The notes below the pieces were generated by a model that had not been told where the DNA came from, searched no databases, and saw nothing but the letters and a program-made list of their open reading frames with translations. Below are positions 1 to 10,454 of a stretch of DNA of 64,000 nucleotides, piece after piece (position 1 is the stretch's first letter; each line of letters begins with the position of its first letter). Location: NCBI GenBank assembly GCA_004802725.1, contig SGPM01000011.1:124001-188000 (forward strand), read 5' to 3'. The position numbers and the translations under genes are program-made. The DNA comes from Antrodiella citrinella. Taxonomy: Eukaryota; Basidiomycota; Agaricomycetes; Polyporales; Steccherinaceae.

Positions 1-496
1 GCTCGTCTGAGCCATGTCTTGTGCAGTTTGGAACACCTCTATAGAACTCTTCGTATACCAGGTTTCGCTATCGGAGCTTTCTTCTCCTTGATGTCGGCAT
101 CCTTTGCCTACGAAGATCCACTATTACGACAACAGACACAATCTAGCCTGTCCACAACACAAAAAGCGTCTGAAATCTTCAAGGAGATGGGTCGCGGGAT
201 GTGGAAAAGCGGTAAAGGCTTTGGCAAAGTCGGGGCGCTGTTTGCTGGTATTGAGTGTGTCATTGAGTCAGTGCGTACAATTGTCTTATTTCTCCCTTTT
301 ATTGTTGTGTTCTGACCGTTATATTTCATAGTATCGCGCCAGGAATGACATGGTCAATCCTGTTGCCGCTGGCTTCGTAGCAGGCGGTGTACTCGCACGT
401 AATGCAGGGCCCAAGGCAGCATTTGGAGGCGGTATCGCGTTCGCCGCGTTTTCAGCAGTGATTGATCTCTTTCTGCGGAGAGAAACATCAGAGTAA
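1..496 (+). CDS. TIM22: Mitochondrial inner membrane translocase subunit Tim22 (5' partial)
   Basis: Core channel subunit of the TIM22 carrier translocase, which inserts metabolite carriers into the mitochondrial inner membrane. The visible coding part runs to 270, then intron 271-331 (GTGCGT...TAG), then 332-496 ending in TAA; the splice is in phase 0. The protein carries the family block SFAYEDP, then [19 protein letters not shown], then IECVIES/YRARND, then a glycine-rich hydrophobic segment ([19 protein letters not shown]) and a last hydrophobic helix ending near LFLRR. These are the Tim17/22/23 family landmarks and identify Tim22 rather than Tim17 or Tim23. The N-terminus lies before the window, and the first ~30 bases hold a possible splice acceptor, so the true 5' exon border is unknown. 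Confidence 0.92.
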
Positions 497-1008
497 GCTT
501 TCGACTGTCTTTCGTAATAAACTCAGAGACTCATTTATATATTCTCAGCGATGATTAATGATTTGTGCACATATACTAGGAACCCCTTCTTAGACCACTA
601 TCTTACTACGCATAATTTTATTTCCGGATTCCAACTCATGCCAGACGAATCTAGGGTCGAAGGCGATATCGTGACTTCACTGCCTTCTCACTACCAAGCA
701 CACAGACGCGCCGCGTTCCCATAATGCCCACGAGGATTCTCCATGGACAGCCTTCGCAGGCTATTGCGCTCTGATTTGCTGGACCGCGCTCGGCGCCTCG
801 TGGCTTTGGTCTTCTGCTTGGTTGTGCCAGCTTTGCACAGGCCTGTGTAGGTCTGCACAAAGCTAACGACATGGCGTCGCGTCGAGAGTATTTAAACTTC
901 TCCAAATCCAGCGCTTTCTTCATCCACTTGCGCCTCGCAACACCATCACTCCGCCCGCCTCCCTATTGTTTGCACTGACAATAAGTTCATACACTTCCGC
1001 TTGACAAC
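497..1008. other. Intergenic stretch with TATA-like element
   Basis: It holds the 3' flank of TIM22 and the promoter of the next gene. A TATA-like TATTTAAA lies at 889-896, about 113 bp before the ATG at 1009, followed by a C/T-rich leader. I see no coding sequence in it. Confidence 0.5.
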
Positions 1009-1824
1009 ATGTCGCAGGAACCTTGTGCGTAATTGTTCTGGTTGCTGCATGACTTTCCGAGCCTCATCTAATTGTATACTTGTTGTCTACAGCCGTCTTT
1101 CGCTATACCCTTCCCATCCATCTCGCCATAGTCTTCACTGCCATCATCGTATCTTTCATCTACGACAACTCGCCCTGGGACACCTTTGTCTCAATCAATG
1201 TCGGCATAGCGTCCATCATCGCGTTCATCGACTCAAGCCCAGAGGCTGCGCCGGTCGCGAAACCCGCTGTCAAGCCTGAGGAAGACGTTCCACCTCCACA
1301 ACCCAAACGGGCTCACTTTTGGGATAGACCTCTTCATATGCCCGAAGAGCCATGGGAGGATATCAACGACGAATTCGCCGGGTATACGGGTCCTCGCTAC
1401 GCCCACTTGCCACAGTGCCAACCAACAGGGAGCGGACCGCGATACGAACTTTCCACTTCTCGTCGTCGCGGTACACTATCCACCGTATCGGTCGACGCCG
1501 TATATGATTTCGTGAGTGTTCGAAGCACATGGTGTCAGTCAAAGCTGCCATGATGCTGAATAAATCTTTGGTTTTCAGAAGGATGGCGATAGTTATGAGC
1601 GAGAACCTATAGATATAACGGTGTTTCATTCTGGATCCCGGTATCGTGAATCCCAGAAGCAAGGAGGAAGTGTCTCTGACGCTGTGGGCGCAAGTGAGTA
1701 TTCAGCCGGACTTGACTATCATATCCGACTAATCAATCCTCTCCCGACAGTATTGTTACTATGCTTCCTTGTGTGCCTCCTAGGAGCAGTGATACATTGG
1801 TGTCCATCGTCCGATCTGCCGTAA
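1009..1824 (+). CDS. Uncharacterised small membrane protein
   Basis: I do not recognise a family. The model joins 1009-1024, 1093-1511, 1579-1693 and 1751-1824 and gives 207 residues with all phases consistent. After a five-residue start the protein has a hydrophobic N-terminal pair (residues ~8-30 and ~38-52, around IHLAIVFTAIIVSFIYD and INVGIASIIAFID). A long hydrophilic Pro/Arg-rich middle follows, then a C-terminal hydrophobic segment (ILLLCFLVCLLGAVIHW) with a five-residue tail. A three-pass topology or two hairpins plus a tail anchor is the simplest reading. The first exon encodes only MSQEP plus one base, so the start rests on that ATG and the GTGCGT donor at 1025. No catalytic motif is visible. 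Confidence 0.72.
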
Positions 1825-1904
1825 CCCTATACCGTTTCTTCATCTCCAGCTTTTCAAGTCTTCCTTCATCTAATAGTCTACTTTTGTTTTCTATGGCTCC
1901 ACTT

Positions 1905-3460
1905 CTACATCGACTCCGTCAATTTCATCCTATACGTGATGATACATGCTGGATGCGTACCTCTCAGTGTCTGCGCCTCGTGATCGCACAGTCTCAGGAT
2001 TTGATCCAGCCGTTTTCCTCCGCAAACGGACTCCCCGCTAACAGCCGCATCGCAGAATTTCCCGACAACCTCTTTAAGTCGACGCCTACGATACCGTCTG
2101 CAAGGCGGACAACCCTCCATAACTTCTCGGTGTGCGGACTATACTCGAAACGAATATGTTCCAAGGTAGGTAGATTAGTGGCCAATTGGAACGCGTAGTC
2201 CAGCACGACCGTTTCCGTCAATACTAAGTCAGTGGTGTAGTTGTCATACACACCATCTTGGTGCGAACTTAAACGGACACTTATAAATGTGAGCGAAGCC
2301 AGGTTTTGAAGAGCAGGGATTAGATTATTATACAAACCAATTGAATTCAGTATAAGTAGATCCTGGAACTAGAGAACAACGGACAAGTAGAACAAAGACT
2401 TCTCCTGAAGTCATGTGCAATTGGAGAACCCCCACCGCCGGGAATATTTGAGAGCCATCAAGCAAGGTCGTGGACAGGGAAAGGTCGAGATACCATGGCC
2501 GTATCTCAGAAAGTGCTGTCCGGAAATATGTGTAGTCGAAGGGGCCCGTCCAAACGCTCCAATAACGCACTCAATGCTACGATTCTCCACTTGATTCCTG
2601 CGTCGTTCTTCTTCGATATGCTCACTGGCCGGTGCTTCTACGCGCCAGCCAAGGCGGTCCAAATTGGGGAATGTATGAGCCAGTCCTCCGAGGCTAGGAT
2701 GATCCCAGAAGATTGAATCAGATTGAATGAAGGTACGGAGGTGAGGATATTGGATATCATGTTGCGCGTGTATGTCTTGCCGGGGATGCCATCACTCCAA
2801 GGTCTTCACTGTACGTCGGCAACTGGTCAGCATGTACGTGACTGCGAACTGTGGGTCCGGGTCGCCGTCCGCATACTCCCGGGCCTCTGACCAGCAAGAC
2901 ATGTCCACGGAAACCAAAGGAACATGCAAGGTACTTAAGACCCGCATTCCTTCCTGTGAAACACTGCCCAAGGTCAGCTTTTGGAGCCCGTCGAGAGAAG
3001 CATTGGCAATAGCAACAGGAAACTGCTTGTTAGCCTGTATCAAGCAGTGCAAATCGGATATCCGAAGGCTTCGAGGTTGTGAGCTCCCATGATGACTTGC
3101 GAAAGCAGTCCGACAGCAGTGCTTAGGTCGTCATCGTCGTTGGGTAAAAGTCCAAGTGAGAGATCACGTAGAAGTCATATACGGCGAGGGGTGTTGAAGG
3201 ATGAAGCGACAGAATCGGGTGAGGTATTCCAGCGAATCAGGGACAAGCAAGGGACACATTCCGTGCTCGTATAAGGTCTTGCACGTCCGCATAAATCGCG
3301 ATACATCATCTTGTGTCATGAAGCTTCGAGACATGGCGTAGAGGAGAATGTCCCATGGTAGTTTTATGGTGTTTGGGTTGGTGCTTCACGGAGAAAAGGC
3401 TATTCAGCACGCTCATTTGCATTCGACAAATTTCAGCTGAACTCACCTCTGCATTGCGAC
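1905..3460 (-). pseudogene. Decayed F-box/LRR-type protein gene
   Basis: Read on the minus strand, the frame around 3355-3180 contains an F-box-like start (LPWDILLYAMS ... RTCKTLYEHG). It is followed by leucine-rich segments (LRDLSLGLLPNDDDDLSTA, then LDGLQKLTLGSVSQEGMRVL), as in the large agaricomycete F-box/LRR family. The pieces are spread over all three frames. Breaks occur near 3185 (stop, then frame change), near 3070 (frame change at a Leu-Glu-Ala), near 2792 (stop after KTLE), near 2570 and near 2328. No set of GT-AG introns restores one frame. Neighbouring conserved genes read cleanly, so this is more likely a real pseudogene than sequence error. An undetected set of tiny introns is the alternative. 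Confidence 0.62.
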
Positions 3461-3970
3461 TCTACCCTAGAAGGCCTCCTTTGGATCTCGAGATGCGGAG
3501 TTATCCGTGCGTATCTTTGGAAGAGGATGTAACGAGTTGCATGTAGTCTGAATCAGGACGGCATGTGTAACGTTTGCTCGATGGCACTCATGAGAGGATG
3601 CTCTCTTCGCGCAGAGTCCAGACGACAGAAAACGTCGGATAATCGGGTCCGGAAAGTTGCAGCCAGCAAGTGAACATGGGTATAAAGTTTTGTAATTCGA
3701 TCTCTGAACTCGCGCACTGGCATGTAAAGACTGGACAGTTCAAACATTAATATTCATTTCATTCTTCAAACGGCACTTAATATCGCTATGAGTTTACTTT
3801 ACGCCAGTTCTACCTATTCATCAACATATCACATAGACAATACTAGGTTCAAATGTACGTCAATCACAGTTGCATTCTCGGCGAGGAGGATAATACCAGA
3901 CTTACAGTAAGGCATCCGAGTCTGTGGTGATCGTCCCCTGGTCATAAGCAGCGGAAGTCGATCATGCGCT
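3461..3970. other. Intergenic / 3' flank
   Basis: A minus-strand open frame of 64 codons (3747-3553) lies upstream of the F-box relic. It resembles no domain I know and may be a detached 5' piece of it. Nothing else is supportable. Confidence 0.35.
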
Positions 3971-4051
3971 TCAATAGCCTGAGTAGCCACGCCTACGAAG
4001 TTTGCAACTGTTCGTTTATCACAGCAACCAAGTGATGTGTATAACTATGAC

Positions 4052-5436
4052 TTACATCTGACCCTCAGGACCGAGCGCATGACGGTGGTGGGGCTTGAAA
4101 CCATGCCTGTGTCCATGCCTGTAACCGCCGTGTCTGTGACCACCGTGGTGCCTGTGACCTTCGTGTCCATGGAAGCCATGGTGGTGGTGCCTCTCGCCTC
4201 CGGGGTGATGGAAGTGGTGGTGGTACCCGTGGTGGCCATGAGGTGCGAAGTGGTGGCTACGGTGCATGCCATGCTGAGAGCCGTAGCCAGCGGCAGAACC
4301 GTATTGTCCACCTTGTTGTGAGCCTTGCGGGGACGCACCGGGACCCCTACAAACAAGTCAATCCATGTACCCTCGTATGTGATTAGTTGTACTCACCCAG
4401 CCGCAGCACCCATGTATTGTCCACCTTGATATGAGCCTTGCTGAGACGAGCTTTGCGGAGACGAGCCTTGTGGGGACGAGCCTTGTGGGGAAGAGCCTTG
4501 CGGAGTCGAGCTTAGCTGGGACAAGCTTTGTTGGGACGCGTCAGGGGATCTATAAACAAGCGTTCGTAAACATGATCATTTAGTATCTAGTGCGTACACT
4601 TACCCAGAAGCGTCCGAGTGTTGAGTCCCTTGGTACGAGCTCGGCTGAGACGCATCGGGAGATCTGATGACGAGTTCGACTCAGTCGCCAGGGTGGTTAG
4701 CCAATGAGGGTACTTACCCAGAAGCACCCATGTATTGTGACAGAATGGAATGCAACGCGCTAGGAGATCTATAGTTGCATGTGAGATTTTGTCAACGCGG
4801 TCGCTCATTCGCTAGCGAACTCACCCGGAAGCACTAGGAGGTTGGGGGGAGCCTTGGGACGCGTCACCAGAAGCACTACAGACAACATTAGATTTCCGAA
4901 GTGCAGCACATTCACTGTCACTGTGATTACCCAGTAGCATCCATGTATTGGGAAAGGAGGTGATGCATCGCGGAAGGAGCTCTGCAGATAGAGTGGTCAA
5001 TCTTGTGAATACATAGTTAAGTCGTGCTGTAACTCACCCAGAAGCACTGGCGGGTTGCGGAGAGGACATGTCAGGAGATCTGGTAGAGGTCGCGTTAGTC
5101 AATATACATGACCAGCGTTCTAGGGGTGTACTCACCCAGCAGCGCCGCCCATGTATTGAGAAATGAGTTGATGTATTGCGCTAGGAGTTCTAGCAACAAA
5201 ACGTCAGTTTCAACCATAGGTGCGTTCGATGGACTGTACTAACCCATCAGTACCAGTGGACTGAGAGATCTGCGAAGGGTTAGAATCTCTGTAGATGAAG
5301 TGTCACTTCAATCAACTCGGATACTGGATGTCTACGGTGCTCACCCAGCGGCACCCGCATAGGGAGAGCCTTGTGCCGCAACGGAGGATGCCAGGAGAAC
5401 GGAAGCCAAAAGAGCGGAGAAAGTCTTCGAGAACAT
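4052..5436 (-). CDS. Secreted mini-exon repeat protein with His-rich C-terminus
   Basis: Unknown family; 297 residues. Exons on the minus strand are 5436-5345, 5288-5244, 5189-5136, 5079-5038, 4981-4931, 4875-4825, 4768-4718, 4663-4604, 4549-4397 and 4346-4052. Exon 1 encodes a clear signal peptide (LLASVLLASSVAA, cleavage near AQG). All nine introns are phase 2 and split a glycine codon (GG|N), so every internal exon is a multiple of three. Two module types alternate: type A, TPSAIHQLISQYMGGAAG and relatives (exons 3, 5, 7), and type B, SPDMSSPQPASASG and relatives (exons 2, 4, 6, 8, with an extended form in exon 9). Exon 9 adds PQGSS repeats. Exon 10 encodes about 28 histidines in ~66 residues, suggesting metal binding. 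There is no lysine/arginine pair between modules, so Kex2 release is unlikely. A surface, wall or effector role is inference only. Confidence 0.85.
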
Positions 5437-5522
5437 GGTGAAGTAAATGAATTAAAAGTGGTAGAGTGAATAAGAGGTCGTGGGGCGTAAAAATGAGCGA
5501 TTAGAAGAAGAACAAAAAAAGG

Positions 5523-5668
5523 CTATGGAATGTATTAGCAACAGAGCGTTAGTGTGGATTGGAGAGGACTCACAGGCCGGCCCCTGAAGTTGAAGAAGTG
5601 AAAGAGAAAGAATGAACTGTGAGCTAAGCTGAGGAAACACAAGCACTTACGACAAATCTTTATATACC
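5523..5668 (-). promoter_or_regulatory. Promoter and 5' UTR intron of the mini-exon gene
   Basis: On the minus strand a TATA box (GGTATATAAAG) lies at about 5668-5658. A likely 51-bp leader intron with donor GTGAGT at 5573 and acceptor CCATAG ending at 5523 follows, then a C/T-rich leader to the ATG at 5436. The order TATA, leader, intron, start is as expected. The transcript start itself is not visible. Confidence 0.5.
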
Positions 5669-7177
5669 ATGTCGTGGCTTCAATGGATCGATCTCACGCA
5701 CTGCATCATGCACAGATGACATGAAACATGGATCGTGCCTGCATCAGCTCATAGAACACGAAGCTGTGAGATGAACGACCATGCCGACTCGGAAAGTACT
5801 CCAAAATTTTGAGCGTAAAATATGCCGCTCGGCATCCCACAGTGGCTTGAAGACGTCATTTCGTACAACGCCGTTTACTTTGCAAGTACATGATACAAAT
5901 GCCAAGATGATATGCATGAAGCCTGAAATAGTAGAACGTATTGAGAAAGCGTCACACAGTGAAGACTACAGCTGGGAGCTGCATACAGCAACATACTCGC
6001 CGAATTGAGGTCGAAGCAAGCTCCTCAGTCCCGCCTGACATGGTTTCAGTTGACCGTGGATGTCACATCCCGGGCATTGATTTCCATCCACTCGGGGATT
6101 GAAGCGCTAATCTTCGGCCGGAATGACATGGGTTGCAACTTGCAGCTTATGGCCGCTGATTCCAACAATCCGAAGAGCGAGATCAGTCGAAGAATCGAGA
6201 GGGGATGAACATGACGAGCATATACCTAATTGCATAATGCACCCTGTAGATATTTGAAAGGCACGCCGCGGCGTCATAGAATCTGAGCGTTGACTTGCAT
6301 GAATACTGCGAGCGTTCGGCGGGTCTCAAGAAACCACGACCTCCGAGTCTGAACAAGTAAACGCCGGCGTTCTACTGATGCTGTACGAGCACAGCCAACC
6401 CAGGCTAGTAGATTCACAGACTGGCGGTGCCCTGCTGTAATGCGCGTCCCCAGTGGATCCTATAATTAGTTGAATTTAGTTCATGGGTGTGTCAGAAAAT
6501 ATAAGAGACGCACCAAGTACATAGCGATAGAGCGCTGCGTTCAGATGGCGAACTGCCAGCAGAACATGCAATTTTGGACTGGTAACCGTGTGACCCCCCC
6601 CCCCCCCCGGCGGGTGAGGTATATCTATCAATTTGAGACTTACAAAGGACTCATGGATAGAGTATGTTAGGTGTCAAGCAAGTGGAAGCGTTGCCAGTGA
6701 TCAAGCTAGGGCGATAGCTCAATCGAGTCACGATCGGCTTCGATCGGCGGCTGGTTTTCAGGGTTAGGGTTTCACTCGAGATACAGAGCTTCAATGTCGC
6801 TTTATCTTCGAATCTTCGATGTCGCAGTCAAGTTTGAGTGTTCAGACAACACCACACTTCTACTGGTGATTTTAAGTCTCAGCTGAGTGAGTGGTTGATC
6901 TATATGGGCAGTCGAAACCAAACCAAACCGGCAGAATGTATTTTGCCAATGACCGCTGGAGTCGGCTGGACATGCATCATAACCGGATTCCAAGCAATAA
7001 GCTTGTATACTTGTACGTCCAATTTTCCGTGAAAGATGGACTGGAATAGAACTCTGAGTGAGTTTGTGCTTCCGAGCTTTCCCAATGGTGTGAATTGTAG
7101 TTGGCCCGGTCCGCCGAGTGAAGAATGTGACTGGCACCGACCATGGTAGTTACATTTCCGCATTCCACATCTCAAAC
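5669..7177. other. Intergenic stretch, 1.5 kb
   Basis: It separates two divergently transcribed genes. I see only short random frames, a C15 homopolymer (6594-6608) and a single telomere-like GGTTAGGGTTT around 6762-6772. No gene can be supported. Confidence 0.4.
6594..6608. repeat. Poly-C homopolymer (C15)
   Basis: Fifteen consecutive C residues followed by GGCGGG. The length may be unreliable because homopolymers are prone to sequencing error. Confidence 0.9.
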
Positions 7178-9228
7178 ATGTCGAACGTCGAGATGAGTGC
7201 AGGGGTTCAGCAGCTGTATCCAGGATCTCCAGAGAAAACAAGAGACACGTTGTGAGTCAACATTACATGCTAATCCTCTCACTGGCAAACAATCGTTACG
7301 TCGTACTGAGGCCTCGAGTCGGTGTCAGACTACCGAAGCTCGTATCGCGTCCTTGGATCCGTCCTGACGCCACCTCGCTGATCTTGCAGAGAGTTCACGT
7401 TATAGACACTCGCCGTGCTGAATTGCATGATAGCTTGCAGGATGTTCGCTTGGATAAGGGTGTCATCACTGCAATAAAGCCTCACGCCGTCGGGTGGCAA
7501 CATGGTGACAATAGTTCTGACGATTGCGTCGTCGTCGATCTAGATGGAATGTACTTGTGTCCGTGCGTTTGTATCTCTGACTTCAACATCTTCACACTCA
7601 CTTACCCTCGGCCGGCTGACAGAGGTCTGATTGACTGCCATGTCCACGTATCTGCAGTACCCGGTGCAGGAACCATGAGTGAACTCGTAGAGACGACAAT
7701 TGAATTGATCCACCTCAGATCCACGTACGTCCTTCGTGGTATGTACGTCTATCCACACACAAAGAGAAACTCTACTGAGGTTACGATCGAATCCAGAGAT
7801 GCTACTACGAGGGTTTACCACTGTCAGAGATACCGGCAAGCAGTGCACCCTCTACTTTTGTTGTTCTCTCACTGACTATGGAAGACGCAGGTGGCGCAAG
7901 CAAGGCCTTAGCCGATGCTATCGAAGAAGGGCTGACTTTGGGTCCTAGACTAGTCCAATGTGGAAAAGCTTTGTCGCAAACAGGTAGCAGCAGAGTTCAT
8001 ATATTCGACGTTATATCAACTTCAACTTTCATTCTTGTTACAGGGGGGCATGCAGATTTTAGCCCAGCGCATGCCGATACAGGTTGCTGTGGTGGACATG
8101 CTAAATTCCTTGGAAGAGTTTGCGACGGTGTCCCGGAAGTTCTCAAAGCAACGCGCGAAGAATTGAAAGCTGGCGCAGATTTTATCAAGGTCATGTGTGG
8201 GGGAGGAGTAGCCTCAGCGACGGTAAGGAAGTTTTTATACGTTGTGATCTTGATTTGATGTTCTATGATCTCATTCCTCTGCAGGATGCCATTGAAAGCG
8301 TTCAATTCACCGCGGAGGAGCTTCAGGCCATCACAACAACTTGCCGTCAGATGGGCCACAAACATAGTGCGTCGGTTGTTGGACCGCCTGGCCTTTTCTT
8401 TGACATCCTTTGCTCTAGCAACTGCACATGCGTATACAGATGAGTCTATCAGACATGCCATTGACAATGGCATCGAAGGCATCGAGCACGGAAACCTGAT
8501 GTCAGCTGAGACCGCTAAATTGTAAGCCGAGCCTCTATTCTATTGCATGGCATCGTCCACAAGACTCACTTCAACGTGCAGGATGGCGGAAAGAGGCATC
8601 TACCTGACTCCAACTCTGTCTTGCTACGGGATCATGGTTCGCCCGCCGTTTGAAAACTTTCTTTCTCCTGATGGAAAGATCAAGAATGAAGAGGTCATGA
8701 AGAAAGGTCTAAGTGCCCTGAAGCTCGCAGACGAGGCTGGAGTGACAATCTGCTAGTAAGCATTACTCGCCGTGACAAGAGAGAACTCGCGTGAAGCTAA
8801 GATCATAATCAGCGGGTCAGATCTCCTAACGTCTATGCACGCGCTACAAACCGAAGAGGTACTTCCCGCACACGTTTCAGTCTGCATCATTTCTCTGCTG
8901 ATTGTTTTCTCAAAGTTTTCCGTACGAGCCGCGGTTCTTCCATCACGCAAAGTCCTTCAACATGCAACTTACAATGCAAGTGAGTATAAGTTCGCTATTC
9001 GGATTCATCTCTATAAATGATGCGTCACTACCAGGAAAGATGCTGAGGCTCAATTATTTGGGAGAAATCGGCGCTGGTTTCTTGGCTGACCTTCTCGTGC
9101 TGAATGAGAATCCATTGGAGGACGTCACGATCCTTGACCGACCTGAGGACCATCTGATGGCGGTCATCAAAAGTGGAAGAGTTGTCAGTAGCAAATTGAG
9201 ACACCTGCACGCTGACGCTCCATGGTAA
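7178..9228 (+). CDS. Metal-dependent amidohydrolase (imidazolonepropionase-like)
   Basis: Hydrolase of the amidohydrolase superfamily, imidazolonepropionase-like/M38-type branch; substrate unknown. Twelve exons: 7178-7251, 7329-7562, 7623-7738, 7797-7835, 7891-7983, 8044-8222, 8285-8366, 8419-8521, 8582-8755, 8813-8858, 8916-8979, 9035-9228, giving 465 residues. All metal ligands expected for a binuclear site are present: HxH in GLIDCHVH (~His109, His111), the bridging Lys in ADFIKVM (~234), His in TTAHAY (~276), His in GIEHG (~296) and Asp in YGSDL (~368). GFTTVRDTGG and the C-terminal GFLADLLVLNENPLEDV are also typical. There is no signal peptide, so it is probably cytosolic. The intron after residue ~154 uses a GC donor (7836) instead of GT. 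Distant relatives include prolidases and ochratoxinase; no substrate can be assigned. Confidence 0.9.
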
Positions 9229-9456
9229 TGCTACGATGTGACACTATGTTTGAACTTTGAAGCAATGCAATAATCGTGGTGTTCCGGGTGTGTATTTGTG
9301 CTTGTTTATACTTGTGGTGTCACCATGAGACAACAGATGATGACTGCTTTGATACCTCCACACTCGCACAAGCTCGCATTACTACTGGCACGATCAAGCT
9401 CATTACTGGTGGCAGGTTTAATAAGCCTTTGCGAAGTATTGACTTACACCAGTCGT

Positions 9457-10228
9457 ATGCGAGCTCGCCTCCCAAATTCGATTTGCAGACTTTCCCCCGC
9501 TCACTGGCATCGATCCCAAGTCGGACCTCAGGTTCTGAAGCGCAACATTACTGCTCAGATGTCTACAGAAGCACCAACTACTGTGGTTGATGCCGCTGCT
9601 CCAGAAGAAAAACCTCCACCCCCTCTCGTCATGCAAATAGTCGTGCGAAGAGACCTTCTAGACGTAGGTCTTTCACACGTTCAACTGCAATGAGTACATA
9701 TGTATTGATCCTATCCGGCAGACCGAGGGATGGGGAGTCGGCCCTTTGATGGCGCAAGTCTCCCATGCCACAGCTGCTGTATGTTGCATCTGATGGTATA
9801 CGTGACGTCACATAATCTTCAACATGCTATCTCAGGTTTTGCACGAGACACGAGAACAGCAGGACACGCAGCTCTACCTCAGCGACCTTCTGAACATGAG
9901 AAAGGTACGCGTGTTGTTGTTCGCTCTCTTCATCTACATCGCTCAGACTCCATAGGCTGTCCTCCAGGTACGATCTCGTGTACCCATTCCAAACACACAC
10001 TCGCCGTGCTCATGCCGCAACTATAATATTGCCTGACAGGTCGCCGACGAGCGGGGTCTCACACGCCTCAGCGAGTTATTGAGCTCGAACACTCCAGTAG
10101 TGCCTCACCATCTCTGGGTGGAACAGCCTGAGAACATCCCAACATGTCTTGCCATTATGCCGAATCGGCGGGATAGCAAGATCAAGAAAGCACTTGATAA
10201 AGCCGGTTGTCGTTTGTGGAAAGGTTGA
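9457..10228 (+). CDS. PTRHD1: PTRHD1-like peptidyl-tRNA hydrolase (PTH2 fold)
   Basis: Predicted to belong to the PTH2-like family, which releases peptides from tRNA; the exact role of PTRHD1 proteins is uncertain. Exons 9457-9663, 9722-9778, 9836-9904, 9956-9967 and 10040-10228 are all phase 0 and give 177 residues. Family signatures are VMQIVVRRDL, then WGVGPLMAQVSHAA, then HHLWVEQPENIPTCLAIMP. The fourth exon is only 12 nt (AVLQ), and the conserved KAVLQV strand cannot be built without it. The start at 9457 adds a basic, Ser/Arg-rich leader that looks like a mitochondrial presequence. A downstream in-frame ATG at 9559 would give a cytosolic form. It lies tandem to the amidohydrolase with a 228-bp gap and converges on the next gene. 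Confidence 0.88.
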
Positions 10229-10454
10229 CAGGCAGTGATAGACCAGCGGGTTGTTGCTATTTCATCGCTGTTTCACATAATCTGATCGCAGTGGATGCAT
10301 AGAATGTACAAGGTAGAACATAACGCGTAAATTCCGGGTCGAAACAGAGTATGAGTACATCAATATTCTAGAGTAGATCACAACAGATCACAAATATCGA
10401 ACGTTCAAGCCTCGAAACTATCGCCGTGAATGTGCGACCTGTAGCAATCCATCT

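Noticed and set aside
6762..6772. Telomere-like GGTTAGGGTTT
   Set aside because: Only one partial copy; not a telomeric array.
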